Position numbers and translations under genes: made by a program
Assembly (NCBI GenBank): GCA_020047775.1
Contig: JAIFNK010000119.1
Location: forward strand, 1-6,425
Reading direction: 5' to 3'
Source of the DNA: Akkermansia sp.
GTDB lineage: Bacteria; Verrucomicrobiota; Verrucomicrobiia; Verrucomicrobiales; Akkermansiaceae
DNA length: 6,425 nucleotides
The notes under the pieces: model-generated
The model's input: only the letters and a program-made list of their open reading frames with translations
Database searches by the model: none
What the model was told of the DNA's origin: nothing
Shown: piece by piece, positions 1 to 5,507 of the stretch
Layout of the letters: each line of letters begins with the position of its first letter
Numbering within the stretch: the first letter of the stretch is position 1

Positions 1-1280
1 CCTTGGGCATCAAAGGGGAAACGGGCGACGAGATCGGCCTCGGGAAAGATTTTTTCCGAGGCGAGCCATGTTTGGAAGCGGGGCTCGGCGGCGGCGATGC
101 CTGCGGCGAGCGCAGCCTCGCTGGCGGTGATTTCCTTGTCCGCGGCGGCGAGCTGGGTTTCCTGTTCCGGGGTGGGCAGGAGCAGGGCGGGCTGGGGCAG
201 AATCCCGTTTGCATAGCCGATCAAGCCGTGCTCGCCGATGCTGTTGAAGAAAGCGCCCATCGAGTAGTAATCCTTCGCAGAGATGGGGTCGTATTTATGA
301 TCGTGGCAGCGGGCGCACTCGAAGGTGAGGGCCATAAACGCGGTGCTGATCGTGTGGACGCGGTCGGAAATGCCGTCTTGGCGAAATTCCTCGGGCACCG
401 ACCCGCCTTCGTTGGTCTTGCGATGGATGCGGTTGAAGGCAGTGGCGAGTTTTTGGTCGCGGGTGGCAGCGGGCAGGAGGTCGCCGGCGAGTTGCTGGGT
501 GATGAACTGGTCGAGCGGCAGGTTGTCGTTGAAGGCCTTGATGACCCAGTCGCGGTAGGGCCAGGCGTGCATGTCCACGTCGGCCTGATAGCCGAAGGAA
601 TCCGCATAACGCGCGACATCGAGCCAGGGGGTGGCCATGCGCTCGCCGAAACGCGGCGATCCTAACAGTCGGTCGGTGACCGTTCCTTTTGCCGACGGCG
701 AGGTGTCTGCTAGAAAAGCGTCGATCTCCGGCTGGGTCGGAGGGAGGCCGGTGAGATCGAAGGTGACGCGGCGCAGCCAACGCTCCGGAGTGGCGGGCGG
801 GGTGGGTGGGAGTTTTTCCTTTTCGAGGCGGGCGAGGATAAATTGATCGACGGGGTTTTTCGCCCATGACGTGTCGGCGGTTTGCGGGATGGGGACTTCC
901 TTCGGCGGCGCGACGAAGGCCCAGTGTGCTTGGTATTCCGCGCCTTGTTCGATCCAGGTCTTGATCAGGTTTTTTTCCCGGTCGGTGAGAGTGAGGTGGG
1001 ATTTCGGCGGGGGCATGACCTCCTTGCGGTCGGTGGAGAAGATGCGGATCAGTGCTTCGGAATTCTCCGGGTGTTCCGGGTCCCAGGCGAGGGCCTTGAT
1101 CGCGTCGGCGCGGATGTCGAGCCGCAGGTCGGCTTCCTGCTTTTCCTTGTCCGGGCCATGGCAGAAGAAGCACCTGTCGGAAAGGATGGGCAGGATCTCG
1201 CGGGCGTAGGAGACTTTTTCCCCGGCGCTGGCGGGCAGGGCGAGTGCAAGCAGCCCGGAGATCAATGGGATGGATTTCAA
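1..1280 (-). CDS. PSCyt1/PSCyt2 (DUF1549) cytochrome-like exported protein, C-terminus outside window
   Basis: Partial gene of 426 codons, open to the left edge; I read the whole frame by hand and found no stop or frameshift. Residues 1-19 form a Sec signal peptide (Lys2, hydrophobic core ISGLLALALP, cleavage after ASA). A PSCyt1 domain follows, with a c-type haem motif CFFCHGPD (C37, C40, H41), LRLD near residue 52 and VMPPP with a possible distal ligand Met89. The PSCyt2/DUF1549 domain spans about residues 145-370 (NPVDQFILARL, FDLTGLPPT, DVARYADSFGY) and holds a second CxxCH, CARCHDHKYDP (C322, C325, H326). Residues 378-400 are Ala/Glu-rich and probably helical. The last visible residues, ARFPFDAQ, resemble the start of a LamG-like domain, which in this family often precedes a C-terminal PSD1 (DUF1553) domain; that remainder is inferred. 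The start is TTG at 1280, since no ATG occurs before codon 89. The family's function is unknown; haem binding is predicted from motifs only. Confidence 0.9.
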   Translation of the reverse strand, partial: MKSIPLISGLLALALPASAGEKVSYAREILPILSDRCFFCHGPDKEKQEADLRLDIRADAIKALAWDPEHPENSEALIRIFSTDRKEVMPPPKSHLTLTDREKNLIKTWIEQGAEYQAHWAFVAPPKEVPIPQTADTSWAKNPVDQFILARLEKEKLPPTPPATPERWLRRVTFDLTGLPPTQPEIDAFLADTSPSAKGTVTDRLLGSPRFGERMATPWLDVARYADSFGYQADVDMHAWPYRDWVIKAFNDNLPLDQFITQQLAGDLLPAATRDQKLATAFNRIHRKTNEGGSVPEEFRQDGISDRVHTISTAFMALTFECARCHDHKYDPISAKDYYSMGAFFNSIGEHGLIGYANGILPQPALLLPTPEQETQLAAADKEITASEAALAAGIAAAEPRFQTWLASEKIFPEADLVARFPFDAQ

Positions 1281-1346
1281 GGTCCGACGGTTACGCGCGG
1301 CGTGATTGGGATTTATCGGCTGCGCTGGCTTCCGGATCTCCCGTGC
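1281..1346 (-). other. Hydrolase to PSCyt spacer containing the TTG-start context
   Basis: This 66-nt spacer separates the TGA stop of the hydrolase from the TTG start of the PSCyt protein. The two genes are in the same reading frame, and the 22 intervening codons contain no stop and no ATG, GTG or TTG. The bases just before the TTG (CGTCGGACC) have no convincing Shine-Dalgarno match. A second TTG lies at codon 6 of the gene, but starting there would remove the lysine that completes the signal-peptide n-region, so codon 1 is preferred. No terminator-like hairpin was seen, which fits co-transcription of the two genes. Confidence 0.6.
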
Positions 1347-2237
1347 TCAGGGTGCTTCCGCGAGCTTCTCGCCGGTGGCGGGCATCTTGAGGGTGGGTTC
1401 GCCGGTGAGCAGGCCGTGTTTCACGAGGAATTTGTCCGCCTCGATGAGGGTGACCGTGCGCCAGGGGTCTTTGTTGAAAAAGCTGTGTTTCTGCTCTTTT
1501 GCGATGTGGAGTTCGATGGTCTTCGCACCGAGTTTTTTCCATTTCGCATGGGCGTTGTCCCAGCCTGTTTTCCATTCGTCTTTGTCGCCGAAGAAGGCGA
1601 TGGCCGGCGGCAGGTCGGCCTTCATGTGGGTGAGTATGTCGATTTCGGAATCCTTGTGGTCATCCAAGGCGAAGGCGGGGTTGAACCAAAGGTAGGCGAC
1701 GACGTCGGTGTTGATGTTCTTCGGGTCGGCAGGGTCGTTGATGCCGGGGTTCATGGTGGCGAGTGCGCTGATGTGGCCGCCGGCGCTGCCGCCGCCGGTG
1801 ATGATGCGGGCGGGATCGATGCCGAATTCACCGGCGTGTTGCTTGAACCAGCGGATGGCGCTTTTTGCGTCGGTGACGCAGACGCGTTTTTTCGACTCGC
1901 CTTTCGGCAGTGTGGAGGCGGCCTTGCCGAGCATCTGATATTCCGCGGTGGCGCAGACGATTCCACGGCTGGCGAAGTAGGCGCAGGCCGCGCGGAATTG
2001 CTGCAGCGAGCCACCTTGCCAGCCACCGCCGTGGAACAGGATCATGCCCGGCACCTTTGACTTTGCGGGTTCGTGATTGGGTGGGAAATATATCTCCAAC
2101 TGCCGTTCCTTGCCGGCGGAGGTTTTATAGATATGGGGTTTTCCGGCGGGGCCGTCGAATATTTCCTTGGCGGGGCTTTCGGCGGCGATCGATACGCCGC
2201 AGAGGGCGGCGAGGATGAGGGTGACGAGTTTTTTCAT
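1347..2237 (-). CDS. Secreted alpha/beta hydrolase, esterase/lipase of the hormone-sensitive lipase type
   Basis: Complete protein of 296 residues that probably hydrolyses an ester bond, for instance removing acyl groups from a polysaccharide; the substrate is inferred only from the sulfatase neighbours. Residues 1-19 are a Sec signal peptide (KK then a hydrophobic core, cleavage after SIAA); the cysteine at 13 is not in a lipobox, so a soluble periplasmic or secreted enzyme is expected. The oxyanion-hole motif HGGGW is at 69-73. The nucleophile elbow GGSAGGH places the catalytic serine at 151, with a Gly where the family often has Asp (GDSAGG). The likely acid is D220 in GDKDEW (D218 is the alternative) and the base H251 in QKHSFF. 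The length suits a single-domain esterase of this family. It begins 26 nt after the sulfatase stop and 66 nt before the PSCyt gene, so it is probably in one operon with both. No Shine-Dalgarno sequence precedes the ATG (CTACCACACC). Confidence 0.9.
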   Translation of the reverse strand: MKKLVTLILAALCGVSIAAESPAKEIFDGPAGKPHIYKTSAGKERQLEIYFPPNHEPAKSKVPGMILFHGGGWQGGSLQQFRAACAYFASRGIVCATAEYQMLGKAASTLPKGESKKRVCVTDAKSAIRWFKQHAGEFGIDPARIITGGGSAGGHISALATMNPGINDPADPKNINTDVVAYLWFNPAFALDDHKDSEIDILTHMKADLPPAIAFFGDKDEWKTGWDNAHAKWKKLGAKTIELHIAKEQKHSFFNKDPWRTVTLIEADKFLVKHGLLTGEPTLKMPATGEKLAEAP

Positions 2238-2263
2238 GGTGTGGTAGAGGGTGGTCCAAGATG

Positions 2264-3661
2264 TTATTTTGCTCCTTCGGCATTTCTGAATTGTTTGGCT
2301 TCGTCCTGTCGTTGCTTCAAGAAGGCCGCCATCTGTATCACGGTTTCCTTATACTCGGGTTTACCCGCGATATTCTCGTTTTCGTCCGGATCTTTTTCCA
2401 GATCATAGAGCATCTCAGCCGTGCCGCCGAGGTAGCGGGTATAGTTGAAGCGCTGTGTGATGACCGCATCCCCGGTTACAAACCGGCTGTAGGCGGCTTC
2501 CCGGAAGGGCTGGCCAGGTCGGTCTAACAAGTTGGCGAAACTGCGGCCTTGGACGGTCTTCGGAACCTCAATTCCGGCGAGCGAGCACAGCGTCGGGAAC
2601 AGGTCGCTGGTTTCGACCAGCGACGCGCTGCTCCCCGCCTTTTTGCCGGGCGCTCTGACAATCAACGGTACGCGGGTCGCGAGATGCGTGGTGTTGTGCT
2701 TGCCCCAGAACGTATGCTCGCCCAGATGCCAGCCGTGGTCGCCCCAGATCACGACGATGGTGTTGTCCGACAATTCCAAGCGGTCGAGTTCAGCCAGGAC
2801 ATCGCCGACCAGCTTGTCCGTGTAACTGACGCAAGCCATATAGCCATGCCGCATCATGCGGTCGAAGTCTTTCGATTTTTCATCGAAATCGCCCAAGTGA
2901 TAGGTGCGAAACTCGCCGCTGCCTTTCAACTGTTCGGGAGCGTTTTTTGGACGGTATCGGTTGTCGGCGATTTTGATTTTGTCGCGTTTGTAGAGATCCC
3001 AATACTTCTTGGGAGCGTAGAACGGCATGTGCGGCTTGACGAATCCGCAGGCGAGAAAAAAGGGTTTGCCGCCCTCATTGAGCCGCCGCAGATCTTCGAT
3101 GGTCCTTCGCGCCAGATGGCCGTCGGAATAGGCATCGTCCGCCACATCCGGTGCCTCGTAGATGCGCCCCCGTTGTTTGGTTTTCGAGAGCCGCCGGGTG
3201 GTCTCGGGATCGTGGCTTGCCATTCCCGCGAGCTTCGGCTGCCAAGCGGGCTCGCTCCAGCTTCGTTCCTGAGTGTCTTCCTTGTGGTGGAAAACTTTTC
3301 CATTAGACAGGGTGGTGTAGCCCGCGTTTTTGAACGTCTCGGGAAGGGTCGCGGCTCCGGGAGCATCCTTACTTGCCTTCGTGTCGGCATTGATGAAGCG
3401 CGTGGGGGTCGGTAAAATCCCTGTCATCAGGCTCGCCCGCGACGCGCCGCAGACCGGCACTTGGCAATAAGCGCGTTTAAAGACCATTCCCTGCCCTGCC
3501 AGTTTATCGATATTCGGGGATTTGACTTCTTTGCCTCCGTAACACCCGAGTTCCGGGCGCAGGTCGTCGATGGCGATGAAAAGGACATTGGGCTTCCCGG
3601 CAGCGCTGGGGGCGAAGGCCAAAGTCGAGGCCAGACAGCAAAGGAAGATGGGATTCTTCAT
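2264..3661 (-). CDS. Exported sulfatase, iduronate-2-sulfatase-like
   Basis: Complete formylglycine-dependent sulfatase of 465 residues (alkaline-phosphatase fold) that hydrolyses a sulfate ester, probably on a sugar. A Sec signal peptide covers about residues 1-21 (cleavage near PSAA). Metal ligands D32 and D33 are in AIDDLRPELGCYG. The formylglycine motif is CGASR (C71, R75) followed by ASLMTG; Ala replaces the more common Pro, an accepted variant of C-x-P/A-x-R. Further catalytic positions match the iduronate-2-sulfatase pattern: GKVFHH (K122, H125), KPHMPF (H211), WGDHGWHLGEH (D308, H309) and WGKH (K321). D-H at the second metal site, rather than D-N, and KPHxPF separate it from the other two sulfatases here. 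The order and spacing of sites agree with human iduronate-2-sulfatase as I remember it, but specificity cannot be assigned. Conversion of C71 to formylglycine needs a maturation enzyme not encoded in the window. The hydrolase follows after 26 nt. The ATG is preceded by CCCAACGAAC, which has no Shine-Dalgarno. Confidence 0.93.
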   Translation of the reverse strand: MKNPIFLCCLASTLAFAPSAAGKPNVLFIAIDDLRPELGCYGGKEVKSPNIDKLAGQGMVFKRAYCQVPVCGASRASLMTGILPTPTRFINADTKASKDAPGAATLPETFKNAGYTTLSNGKVFHHKEDTQERSWSEPAWQPKLAGMASHDPETTRRLSKTKQRGRIYEAPDVADDAYSDGHLARRTIEDLRRLNEGGKPFFLACGFVKPHMPFYAPKKYWDLYKRDKIKIADNRYRPKNAPEQLKGSGEFRTYHLGDFDEKSKDFDRMMRHGYMACVSYTDKLVGDVLAELDRLELSDNTIVVIWGDHGWHLGEHTFWGKHNTTHLATRVPLIVRAPGKKAGSSASLVETSDLFPTLCSLAGIEVPKTVQGRSFANLLDRPGQPFREAAYSRFVTGDAVITQRFNYTRYLGGTAEMLYDLEKDPDENENIAGKPEYKETVIQMAAFLKQRQDEAKQFRNAEGAK

Positions 3662-3759
3662 GTTCGTTGGGCGACAGGATTAGATGACGCGTTCATTCAT
3701 TGAAATCCAAAATCCATTCTTCTTCCCGATTCCGTGGTCGTGCAGGAGGGCGCACCGAT

Positions 3760-3799
3760 CTCCGCCCGCGTGTGGTCCCCGTTCCGCGGGATGGCGGAG
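3760..3799 (-). other. GC-rich imperfect hairpin after a sulfatase stop codon
   Basis: On the transcribed minus strand, CTCCGCC (3799-3793) pairs perfectly with GGCGGAG (3766-3760). Inside it CGCG (3788-3785) pairs with CGCG (3770-3767), leaving a 4-nt bulge (3792-3789) and a 14-nt loop. The stem lies 22 nt after the TGA of the 498-residue sulfatase. No run of U follows it (the next bases are ATCGGTGC), so it is not a standard intrinsic terminator. It could be a transcript-stabilising stem, a weak attenuator, part of a dispersed intergenic repeat, or chance in GC-rich DNA. Confidence 0.4.
3771..3797 (-). repeat. Intergenic repeat core, copy 1
   Basis: Read on the minus strand, this 27-nt stretch aligns with 5476-5448 in the other long spacer. 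Shared blocks in order are CCGC, ATCC, CGCGG, AACGGGGA and CACA. I count 25 identical positions, with only small insertions or deletions and no substitutions. It starts 24 nt after the sulfatase stop, overlaps the right arm and loop of the hairpin, and is not coding. Two gapped copies in GC-rich DNA could still be coincidence. Confidence 0.35.
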
Positions 3800-3821
3800 T
3801 CGTGGGTCGGAGGGGTGGGAA

Positions 3822-5318
3822 TCAATTGGCCAGCCGGGGAGCGGAGTGGCCCTGCTCGCGGATTTTTTTCAGCAATGACTTGAGTTCGGAGACCCGCTCC
3901 GGGTGGTCGGCGGCGAGGTTGTGTTTTTGCGACAGGTCGGTCTTGAGGTTGTAGAGTTCGGTCTTCTCCGCGTCGTCGGGGTTGTAGCCGTGGCGTTTTT
4001 CCCAGGCGGCGTTGCGGCTGGTGCCGTAGCCATTCCCGGCGTCCACCAGCAACCAGTCGCCGTCGCGGATCGCGTAATTGTCCTGGCTGGTGTTGTGGAT
4101 GTGGGTGGTGCGCACGGATTCCACCTCGCCTTTGAGCAGGGGCAGGAGATTGTGGGAGTCCTCGGCGGCGTTGGCGGGGAGCTGATAGCCAAGGGCTGCG
4201 GCGATGGTGGCCATGAAGTCGATTTGTGAAACGAGCGCGTTGTTGACGACGCCTGGTTTGGTGACGCCGGGCCACTTGATGATCGTCGGCACGCGATGGC
4301 CGCCCTCATAGGTGTCGCGCTTCAGTCCACGCAGCGGATGGGCCGACCAATGGCCGGTTGTTGCGTCGCGCTCGTAGGCGTATTTTTCCGGGCCGTTGTC
4401 GGCGGAGAAGATGACGAGGGTGTTATCCGCCTTGCCGGAATCTTCCAGCGCTTTGAGGAGTTGGCCGACGGAGTGGTCGGTTTCATAAACGAAATCGCCG
4501 TAAGGGCCGGCCTTGGATTTCCCGTCGAACTCGTCGTTCGGGATGATGGGGGCGTGGGGCGAGGGATACGCGAAGTAGAGGAGGAAGGGCTTTTCCGAGT
4601 CCTTTTTTGACTTGATGTATTCGACGCCCCGGCGGGTGGTCTCCGGGAGGTTCTGATAGGGATCCCAGCCAGTGACCATGGGGCCGGAGCGGCATTCCCA
4701 ACTGCCTTCCTTGATGGCCTTCCATTTCGTGGTGTCCATCATCGTGTCGGGGGCCTGGAGGACTTTGTCATTTTCGATCCAACAGTAGGGTGGGAAATTG
4801 ATGACCTCGTCGCCAAAGGAATAGTCGAAGCCGTGCGCGAGCGGACCGTCGGGGATGGGCTTCGCCCAATCGAAGTCTTCAGGACGTTCCCCGCGCTTGG
4901 GGGATCCGGGCTTGCGGATCGCGTCCCAATCCCGTCCGAGATGCCACTTGCCGATGGTTGCGGTGGTGTAGCCCAGTGCCTGGAGCATTTCGGGGAGGGT
5001 GAGGCGTTCGGGTTTGAAGACGGATTTGCCGAAGGAATTCACGATGCCGTGGAAGTCGCGCCAGTGGTGGCGGCCGGTGAGCAGGGCATAGCGCGAGGGC
5101 GAGCAGATGCCCGACGAGCTGTGGGCGTCGGTGAAGCGCATCCCCTGCGAGGCGAGCTTGTCGAGATTCGGGGTGGGGATTTTGGATTCCGGATTGAAGC
5201 AGCCGAGATCGCCGTAGCCGAGATCGTCGCCGTAGAGGATGAGGATGTTAGGTTTCCGCGCGGCGTGGAGGATGGTGGCGGCGGAGAGCAGAAGGAGCAG
5301 GGTTTTCAGCGGTTTCAT
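3822..5318 (-). CDS. Exported arylsulfatase A-type sulfatase (CSPSR active site)
   Basis: Complete type I sulfatase of 498 residues, expected to cleave sulfate esters from a glycan outside the cytoplasm. Residues 1-19 are a Sec signal peptide (KPLK, then a Leu-rich core, cleavage near LHA). The metal-binding start is YGDDLGYGDLG (D31, D32). The formylglycine motif CSPSR puts the modified cysteine at C72 and the anchoring arginine at R76, followed by YALLTGR. GKWHLGRDW supplies K124 and H126, PSPHAP supplies H255, FSADNGPE supplies D307 and N308, and LRGLKRDTYEGG supplies K333, so the full catalytic set is present. The segment FGDEVINFPPYCWIEND (about 168-184) recalls a large group of planctomycete and verrucomicrobial arylsulfatases, some relatives of which act on 6-sulfated galactose or N-acetylgalactosamine; that specificity is only a guess. 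The ATG has no Shine-Dalgarno; a short GGATT-type repeat lies a few bases upstream instead. The gene is 189 nt after one sulfatase and 160 nt before the next. Confidence 0.94.
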   Translation of the reverse strand: MKPLKTLLLLLSAATILHAARKPNILILYGDDLGYGDLGCFNPESKIPTPNLDKLASQGMRFTDAHSSSGICSPSRYALLTGRHHWRDFHGIVNSFGKSVFKPERLTLPEMLQALGYTTATIGKWHLGRDWDAIRKPGSPKRGERPEDFDWAKPIPDGPLAHGFDYSFGDEVINFPPYCWIENDKVLQAPDTMMDTTKWKAIKEGSWECRSGPMVTGWDPYQNLPETTRRGVEYIKSKKDSEKPFLLYFAYPSPHAPIIPNDEFDGKSKAGPYGDFVYETDHSVGQLLKALEDSGKADNTLVIFSADNGPEKYAYERDATTGHWSAHPLRGLKRDTYEGGHRVPTIIKWPGVTKPGVVNNALVSQIDFMATIAAALGYQLPANAAEDSHNLLPLLKGEVESVRTTHIHNTSQDNYAIRDGDWLLVDAGNGYGTSRNAAWEKRHGYNPDDAEKTELYNLKTDLSQKHNLAADHPERVSELKSLLKKIREQGHSAPRLAN

Positions 5319-5322
5319 GGAT

Positions 5323-5344
5323 GGATTGGGATTGGGGATTGGAT
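5323..5344. repeat. Short tandem GGATT(G) repeat just upstream of a start codon
   Basis: The plus strand reads GGATT, GGGATT, GGGGATT, GGAT in succession, so the transcribed strand has AATCC units separated by one to two extra C. It begins 5 nt before the ATG of the 498-residue sulfatase, where a ribosome-binding site would lie, and leaves that site pyrimidine-rich and without a Shine-Dalgarno. Four short G runs on the plus strand could at most form a weak two-layer quadruplex. It may be a simple slippage product. Confidence 0.5.
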
Positions 5345-5447
5345 GACCCTCGCCGCAGGCATCCTCGATTTTCCCCGGAACGCGGTTGCGGATGACGAAA
5401 GGTTTTCCGCCGAAAAGGAGCGCTTGGCGAGCAGGAAGAGGAGGAGA

Positions 5448-5476
5448 TGTGTCCCCGTTTCCCCGCGCGGATGCGG
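5448..5476 (-). repeat. Intergenic repeat core, copy 2
   Basis: This 29-nt stretch on the minus strand shares the blocks CCGC, ATCC, CGCGG, AACGGGGA and CACA, in the same order, with 3797-3771. It begins 31 nt after the stop of the upstream partial sulfatase. Unlike copy 1 it has no CTCCGCC/GGCGGAG partner arm, so the full hairpin is absent. It also contains the palindrome CCGCGCGG (5463-5470). Confidence 0.35.
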
Positions 5477-5507
5477 AAGGCGGATGATCGGGCTGTGGCG
5501 TGAGGTG

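Larger units (their letters stand above)
3662..3821 (-). other. 160-bp spacer between two sulfatase genes
   Basis: No gene is credible here. The half next to the upstream sulfatase stop is very GC-rich and holds an imperfect hairpin at 3760-3799, part of which is related to a sequence in the 5319-5507 spacer. The half next to the iduronate-2-sulfatase-like start is AT-richer. It contains a TCTAAT hexamer (3679-3684, minus strand) that resembles a -10 box, but its best upstream partner TTGGAT (3705-3710) is 20 nt away, so no promoter is called. A separate promoter for the downstream sulfatase-hydrolase-PSCyt set remains possible. Confidence 0.5.
5319..5507 (-). other. 189-bp spacer between two sulfatase genes
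   Basis: No gene is supported; plus-strand frames that cross this stretch are antisense shadows of the sulfatases. It holds the second copy of the intergenic repeat core (5448-5476), a small AT-type stem TTTTC-CGCC-GAAAA (5403-5416) and the GGATT repeat next to the downstream start. I found neither a clear promoter nor a U-tailed terminator on the minus strand. Confidence 0.5.

Noticed and set aside
295..1173. 292-codon minus-strand frame and other Arg/Pro-rich frames inside the PSCyt gene
   Set aside because: They are out-of-frame readings of the PSCyt gene; the true frame shows complete PSCyt1 and PSCyt2 motifs without a break.
882..2060. 392-codon open frame on the plus strand
   Set aside because: It lies antisense to the hydrolase and PSCyt genes, crosses both and their spacer, has a low-complexity Gly/Val/Phe-rich composition and shows no domain motif. 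It is an expected shadow in GC-rich DNA.
2180..2237. Lipoprotein signal in the hydrolase (Cys at residue 13)
   Set aside because: The residue before the cysteine is Leu and the cysteine lies inside the hydrophobic core, so no lipobox is present; ordinary cleavage after SIAA fits better.
2549..3415. 288-codon plus-strand open frame
   Set aside because: It is antisense to the iduronate-2-sulfatase-like gene, whose motifs are complete; no homology-like pattern is seen in the plus frame.
2264..3661. Lower GC content of the iduronate-2-sulfatase-like gene as a sign of recent transfer
   Set aside because: Hand counts of several 60-base stretches gave values near 47-52%, but others in the same gene reached 63-67%, and equally low stretches occur in the hydrolase and PSCyt genes. 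The contrast is not reliable.
3679..3710. Possible sigma-70-type promoter (TTGGAT and TCTAAT, minus strand) before the iduronate-2-sulfatase-like gene
   Set aside because: The -10-like hexamer is a good match, but the spacing to the -35-like hexamer is 20 nt and the implied leader would be only about 10 nt. Evidence is too weak to call it.
5403..5416. TTTTC-CGCC-GAAAA stem as a terminator
   Set aside because: Only 5 bp, mostly A-T, and about 90 nt after the stop; too weak for termination.
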